Shown: piece by piece, positions 30,107 through 33,574 of the stretch
Position numbering within the stretch: position 1 is the first letter of the stretch
Layout: each line of letters opens with the position of its first letter
The notes under the pieces: generated by a model
Database searches by the model: none
What the model was told of the DNA's origin: nothing
Seen by the model: only the letters and a program-made list of their open reading frames with translations
Position numbers and translations under genes: made by a program
From: Acetobacter cerevisiae
GTDB taxonomy: Bacteria; Pseudomonadota; Alphaproteobacteria; Acetobacterales; Acetobacteraceae
DNA length: 33,574 nt
Direction: 5' to 3'
Assembly: GCF_001580535.1 (NCBI RefSeq)
Contig: NZ_LHZA01000126.1
Span: 1 to 33,574, forward strand

Positions 30107-31651
30107 TCAGAATGTTGTGGTGACGTTCAGCCCGGTGACAACGCCGTTGCGGATATGTTTGCCGGTATCCGGGTTAAGAGAGGTGCCACCCACATGCCAG
30201 AAATACTGGAAATCCGGCTGCACAATCAGCCAGGGGGTCGCTGCCGCCTGATAGGTGAATTCCAGATGATGCTCCGGCGTGAGCGCGCCTGCGGTATTGG
30301 TGCCCAGCCGAAAACTGTCATGCGTGTTTTCCTTGGCGCGCAGGCCATACAGGCCAGTGCCCCACGCTAAGCCGAGTGTGTCATCCGGTCTGCCGGGTAG
30401 CAGTTCATCAAACGTAAAACCGCTTTGAATTTCAGAAGAAAACCGGCTGTTGGTGCCGTTGCTCAAAGTGGCGCGGGCAAAAAAGTTGATGGTCTTGCCT
30501 GAGCCTTTTTCCTTACGCCAGATCATCTGGTCAATCACGAAATATGCCATCCAGTTGCCCTGATGGTAGAGTGGGGAGCCGCTGCTGGCGGGGCTGGCCA
30601 GAAGGCCGCGCTGCGCATCGTAACGCTGGTCCGGAAAGCGCCCGGTATCGTACAGGCCGCCGATTTTCCACACACCGGGCAGAGCTACATCGTCACGGCT
30701 GCCAATCTGCTTTGCTGCGTCCAGCCAGAGCTGGGCTTCCCCTATGAACAATGTGCCGCCCCTGGTGGAAAACAAGGTGCCGGACGGGTCGCGCTGGGCT
30801 GCGCTGATGGTACTGTAAAACGGGCCGTGGGTGGGGTTGTCATTCGTGATGGCACCCATGAGCACCAGCGGGGCTGCCGCCCGCCACTTTACGCGGCCGC
30901 CAACAGCGGAATAAGGCCAGGACGGACCGCCGGAATAGAGGTTGTTGGAGGTGGAAAGCGGCCAGCCGAAGCTGGAGTTCAGGAAGAACGAGGCGTTCTG
31001 ACTGACAAGAAATTCCGTATCCAGATCCAGCGAGCCTACGCGCACGTCCAGCGTACTGTTCAGAAAACTCTGGCCATACCAGAGTTCAAACAGACGGGTA
31101 GAGCGCCCGGCATCATAACCGCTGACGGTATTCAGCGCGCCCAGTCGTTCCCCGGTAAAGGACCGACCACGAATTTGCAGGGCGCTGACATTCAGCAAAC
31201 CGCCCTGCAAGCCAAAGGCTTTGCCGGTATCAAGAGAGAGGGCTGCGGCGGTCATGCCATCATACGTCGCCCCGCGCTGCATGCCGCCGGAGGCCAGTCC
31301 CCAGAGTTCCTCCACGTCCTGCAGGGTGATCCTGACGCCTTTCTTGCCCAGCCATGAGCGCGCCCCGCCCATGGTGCCGAGCAGTTCCGTGCTGGCGTCT
31401 TCCTCCGGTGGGGAGAAGGTGGGCGAGGGCACGGGAAGCGGCACGCCGGAGGGGAGAATATCGGTGGCCAGCGGTATGTTGGCGGCGTGTGCCGGGGAGA
31501 TGGAAAGCAGGCAGGCGAGCAACCCGCAGAGCGCGGTAAACAGGCGCCCCGCTGTCGGATGCCGGGGCTGTCGGTCAAGCGTCAGCGTGTCAGGCGTGGG
31601 GGAGGCTGGGCGGTGTGGGACGCATAAGCAGGGTGGTCGGGGATGTGGCAC
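30107..31651 (-). CDS. OprB-like carbohydrate porin
   Basis: A 514-residue outer-membrane protein of the carbohydrate-selective porin (OprB) family. The start is GTG 31651 with a strong GGAG site. The n-region before the hydrophobic signal core (LFTALCGLLACLLSISPAHA, cleavage near 56) is unusually long, at about 35 residues. Barrel landmarks are LFELWYGQSFLNSTLDVRVG, TEFLVSQNASFFLNSSFGWP, GNWMAYFVIDQMIWR and the final WLIVQPDFQYFWHVGG to LNVTTTF with a terminal Phe. Family members let sugars or polyols across the outer membrane, fitting periplasmic sugar oxidation in acetic acid bacteria. It is monocistronic. Confidence 0.9.
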   Translation of the reverse strand: MPHPRPPCLCVPHRPASPTPDTLTLDRQPRHPTAGRLFTALCGLLACLLSISPAHAANIPLATDILPSGVPLPVPSPTFSPPEEDASTELLGTMGGARSWLGKKGVRITLQDVEELWGLASGGMQRGATYDGMTAAALSLDTGKAFGLQGGLLNVSALQIRGRSFTGERLGALNTVSGYDAGRSTRLFELWYGQSFLNSTLDVRVGSLDLDTEFLVSQNASFFLNSSFGWPLSTSNNLYSGGPSWPYSAVGGRVKWRAAAPLVLMGAITNDNPTHGPFYSTISAAQRDPSGTLFSTRGGTLFIGEAQLWLDAAKQIGSRDDVALPGVWKIGGLYDTGRFPDQRYDAQRGLLASPASSGSPLYHQGNWMAYFVIDQMIWRKEKGSGKTINFFARATLSNGTNSRFSSEIQSGFTFDELLPGRPDDTLGLAWGTGLYGLRAKENTHDSFRLGTNTAGALTPEHHLEFTYQAAATPWLIVQPDFQYFWHVGGTSLNPDTGKHIRNGVVTGLNVTTTF

Positions 31652-31913
31652 GCCTGCTCCTTTTTGCGAGGTAAGGGGGAATTTTGACGATCTCAGCGTC
31701 GATTTAAAATGACGTTATCATGACACCGCCCTGTCTGTCTGACCCGTCTGCATTGCGTGCTGACCGGTTCCACGCGGTATCGGGGGGGTGCCTTACATCT
31801 GGCCTTCCGGCTGGAGTGCCCATGCGTGGAGGATACCCGGAATAGAGGCTTCAAGGCCGCGACCTGTGCTCCTCATATCCAAGGCGGATCCACTAAAAAC
31901 CTTTTTGGGAGAA

Positions 31914-31937
31914 GTCTCCAATTCTGAATTTGGAGAC
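31914..31937 (-). terminator. Second hairpin downstream of the reductase gene
   Basis: GTCTCCAA (31914-31921) pairs with TTGGAGAC (31930-31937) around an 8-nt loop. On the minus strand it is followed by a pyrimidine-rich stretch and GGTTTTT. It may back up the stronger hairpin at 31943-31985. Confidence 0.45.
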
Positions 31938-31942
31938 GCAAT

Positions 31943-31985
31943 GCAGGCGGCACCCGAAAACCCGGAGGAAAAGAGTGCCGCCTGC
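31943..31985 (-). terminator. Hairpin after the ferredoxin-NADP reductase-like gene
   Basis: GCAGGCGGCAC (31943-31953) pairs perfectly over 11 bp with GTGCCGCCTGC (31975-31985) around a 21-nt loop that can itself fold partly. It begins 15 nt past the stop. No T-run follows, so termination may rely on the tandem hairpin downstream. Confidence 0.6.
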
Positions 31986-31999
31986 CAGAAGGGACGGCC

Positions 32000-33019
32000 T
32001 CAGGCCGCAGGGACGCCCTTGCTGGTAGAATATTCGAAGTGCAGGGCCTGATCGGGGTTGACGATCGGGTAGATGGAATGGGCGGCCATTGCCCCTTCAC
32101 TAAAGCCTTGCAGGATCAGCTTGAGCTTGCCGGGGTAGGTGGCGACATCGCCAATGGCGAACACGCCGGGCATGCTCGTCTCGCAGGTGGACGGGGTGAC
32201 GGGGATGGTGGAGCGGACGGTGTCCATGCCCCAGCGGGCAATGGGGCCAAGGTCCGTCGCCAGCCCGAAGAAGGGCAGCAGGGTATCGGCTTCCAGATGC
32301 CGGGTTGTGCCGTCCAGATCCGCCACTTCCACGCTTTCCAGCGCGCCGTTGGCCCCGTGCAGGGCGTGCAACTGGTAGGGCACAACCTTTTCAATCTGCC
32401 CGGCGGCCACGGCTTCATCCAGCAGACGCAGGCTTTCCGGCGCACCACGGAAGCGGTCCCGGCGATGCACCAGATACAGCTTTCCCGCTTTGTCTTTGAG
32501 AGACAGCGCCCAGTCCAGCGCGGAATCCCCGCCGCCGGCAATCACAATGCGCTTGTTTTCAAAATCAGCTTTGCGGCGCACGTAATATTGCACAGCGCCG
32601 CTTTCTTCAAACGCTTCCAGCCCGTCCAGCGGCGGACGGTTGGGGCCAAATGCGCCTGCACCGGCGGCAATAATCACCGCTTTGGCGTTAAGGGTTGCGC
32701 CTTTATCCGTGCCCAGCGTGAACGCGCCACGGTGGCCGGTCAGGCTTTCAATCCGGTGTTTGAGCAGGCGGGGGATATCAAACGGCGCAATCTGCTGTTC
32801 CAGATTGGCAATCAGCTGCGCACCTTCCACGGCGGGGCAGGCGGGAATGTCGTAAATCGGCTTTTCAGGGTAGAGCGCCACACACTGGCCGCCCACTTCC
32901 GGCAGCACATCAATCAGCACGCACCGCAGGCGCAACATGGCGCACTGGAAGGCAGCAAACAGCCCCGTGGGGCCAGCGCCGATAATGGCGACGTCAGTCT
33001 CGATCGGCATATCCGTCAT
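32000..33019 (-). CDS. Ferredoxin/flavodoxin-NADP+ reductase, thioredoxin-reductase-like type
   Basis: A 339-residue NAD(P)H- and FAD-dependent oxidoreductase. The FAD motif is IIGAGPTGLFAAFQ at the N-terminus; then VGGQCVALYPEKPIYDIPA, the NADP motif IVIAGGGDSALDWAL, HRRDRFRGAP, and the C-terminal FAD segment GVFAIGDVATYPGKLKLIL. The CxxC redox pair of thioredoxin reductase is absent, which with the YPEKPIYD segment points to the YumC-type ferredoxin-NADP reductases. It would shuttle electrons between NADPH and ferredoxin or flavodoxin. ATG 33019 was preferred; ATG 33031 sits almost on GGGGAG and would add 4 residues. No ferredoxin gene is in view. Confidence 0.9.
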   Translation of the reverse strand: MTDMPIETDVAIIGAGPTGLFAAFQCAMLRLRCVLIDVLPEVGGQCVALYPEKPIYDIPACPAVEGAQLIANLEQQIAPFDIPRLLKHRIESLTGHRGAFTLGTDKGATLNAKAVIIAAGAGAFGPNRPPLDGLEAFEESGAVQYYVRRKADFENKRIVIAGGGDSALDWALSLKDKAGKLYLVHRRDRFRGAPESLRLLDEAVAAGQIEKVVPYQLHALHGANGALESVEVADLDGTTRHLEADTLLPFFGLATDLGPIARWGMDTVRSTIPVTPSTCETSMPGVFAIGDVATYPGKLKLILQGFSEGAMAAHSIYPIVNPDQALHFEYSTSKGVPAA

Positions 33020-33031
33020 GGCGCGGTACAT

Positions 33032-33371
33032 CTCCCCTTCTGGCCGTATGATCTGCCGTTGTTTTTGCGACAGGTCCGCAGTCCGCGCAATAGGGCAGGG
33101 TTCGGGAGCCTTCTATGCCCCTATTAGAGGGAGTGGGATTCCCGAGCAGTATAAACATGCTAGACATGAACATAGAGGACGGACGTTTCAGCATTGGATT
33201 GCTGAATGTACCGGGTATATAAGTTTGAGATGCTCAGTCTATATGACCAAAATTCAATGTCATCCGTTTAGTGAGGATCAGGAAGTCATAAGGATGCGTA
33301 CTTTTTTAAAAAAGCATGATTGGAAGGAAAAGTTATAATTTTATATTATATTGTCAAAGGGTATTATTGAA
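33032..33371. other. AT-rich gene-free stretch with a composition change
   Basis: From about 33130 the sequence turns markedly AT-rich compared with the GC-rich coding DNA to its left. It contains the 14-bp palindrome CTTTTTTAAAAAAG (33302-33315) and many A/T runs. No recognisable gene, RNA or mobile-element end was seen. It likely holds the promoter of the gene starting at 33372. Confidence 0.5.
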
Positions 33372-33574
33372 ATGTCTAATATTTTTCAAAAATTGACATG
33401 CCGCAAATGGGTGCTTGCAGGCCTTGTCTTACTACTAGCTGGTGCGGCTTTTAAATCTTTTTACGACCAGCCTTCTCCTTTTGAAGACTACAGATTAAAC
33501 GGAAAATGTTTCAGAATTCCTGCGGGTTATGTGGTTGCTTATATTGCCTCAGAGCCCTTTTGGAAATTCACGGA
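33372..33574 (+). CDS. Unknown membrane-anchored protein (cut by window edge)
   Basis: An open frame of 67 codons runs to the window end. It starts with a basic MSNIFQKLTCRKW, then one hydrophobic segment (VLAGLVLLLAGAAF, residues ~15-28), then a polar extracytoplasmic part with YRLNGKCFRIPAGYVVAYI. AAAGGG lies 10 nt before the ATG. The AT-rich codon use differs from all other genes here, suggesting recent acquisition. The family is not recognised. Short anchored proteins of this kind occur among immunity proteins and other accessory genes, but nothing here proves that role. Confidence 0.6.
   Translation, partial: MSNIFQKLTCRKWVLAGLVLLLAGAAFKSFYDQPSPFEDYRLNGKCFRIPAGYVVAYIASEPFWKFT

Larger units (their letters stand above)
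31652..31999. other. Gene-free stretch between oprB-like and reductase genes
   Basis: It holds tandem hairpins at the reductase end (31943-31985 and 31914-31937) and, nearer the porin, an AT-richer part (31705-31735, including ATGA-N5-TCAT read on the minus strand) that probably contains the porin promoter. No coding region is supported. Confidence 0.5.

Noticed and set aside
33243-33338. A 31-codon frame just before the right-edge gene
   Set aside because: It has no ribosome-binding site, is very short and shows no recognisable pattern. It could be a gene remnant, but that cannot be supported.
1-33574. Search for CRISPR arrays, tRNA/rRNA genes, insertion sequences and integrases
   Set aside because: No regularly spaced repeats, cloverleaf sequences, transposase motifs or terminal inverted repeats were recognised by eye.

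Overview
The window looks like chromosomal DNA of an acetic acid bacterium (Acetobacteraceae, Alphaproteobacteria). This rests on the GC-rich coding sequence, several short conserved alphaproteobacterial families (DUF3126, DUF2939), a periplasmic gluconolactonase-like protein, two different outer-membrane porins (an alginate-export-like barrel and an OprB-like porin) and a cobalamin-binding radical SAM protein. Genus and species cannot be fixed from the sequence alone. No tRNA, rRNA, CRISPR array, integrase or insertion sequence was seen.

Layout. (1) 1-2816: an ECF sigma/anti-sigma pair on the minus strand, divergent from a periplasmic catalase-family peroxidase translationally coupled to a cytochrome b561. 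The sigma gene has an in-frame TGA between region 2 and region 4. (2) 2920-7045: an alginate-export-like porin with a structured upstream region, an unknown exported protein, a DUF3126 protein and a DUF2939 protein. (3) 7262-12363: a plus-strand run of a MoeB/ThiF-type adenylyltransferase, a DsrE-like protein, an exported His/Lys-rich SH3 protein and pyruvate kinase, then a Tat-type exported gluconolactonase-like protein closed by a strong terminator. (4) 12376-18705: an iron section. It has an MFS transporter, then a TonB-dependent siderophore receptor behind a near-perfect Fur box, which converges on feoA-feoB and a small Cys-rich membrane protein across a bidirectional terminator. (5) 19002-21494: typA/bipA and a small exported Ala/Pro/Lys/His-rich protein. 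(6) 21629-28142: a B12-binding radical SAM protein, an exported M81 metallopeptidase, the alr-dadA pair for alanine isomer interconversion and D-amino acid oxidation, and a small membrane protein. (7) 28296-33019: a Gly-tailed membrane protein, a PPK2 polyphosphate kinase, an OprB-like porin and a ferredoxin/flavodoxin-NADP reductase-like flavoenzyme. (8) 33032-33574: an abrupt AT-rich stretch with the start of an unrecognised membrane-anchored protein cut by the window edge.

Genes that plausibly work together: sigma/anti-sigma controlling the peroxidase and its b-type cytochrome (periplasmic peroxide defence); ThiF/MoeB-like and DsrE-like proteins (sulfur activation and relay); the siderophore receptor with FeoAB (ferric and ferrous iron uptake); and alr with dadA, perhaps with the M81 peptidase (D-amino acid metabolism). 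The points most worth a second look are the split sigma factor, the possible alternative-hairpin switch ahead of the MFS gene, the double dyad ahead of the siderophore receptor, the ThiF-DsrE pair, and the AT-rich right edge.
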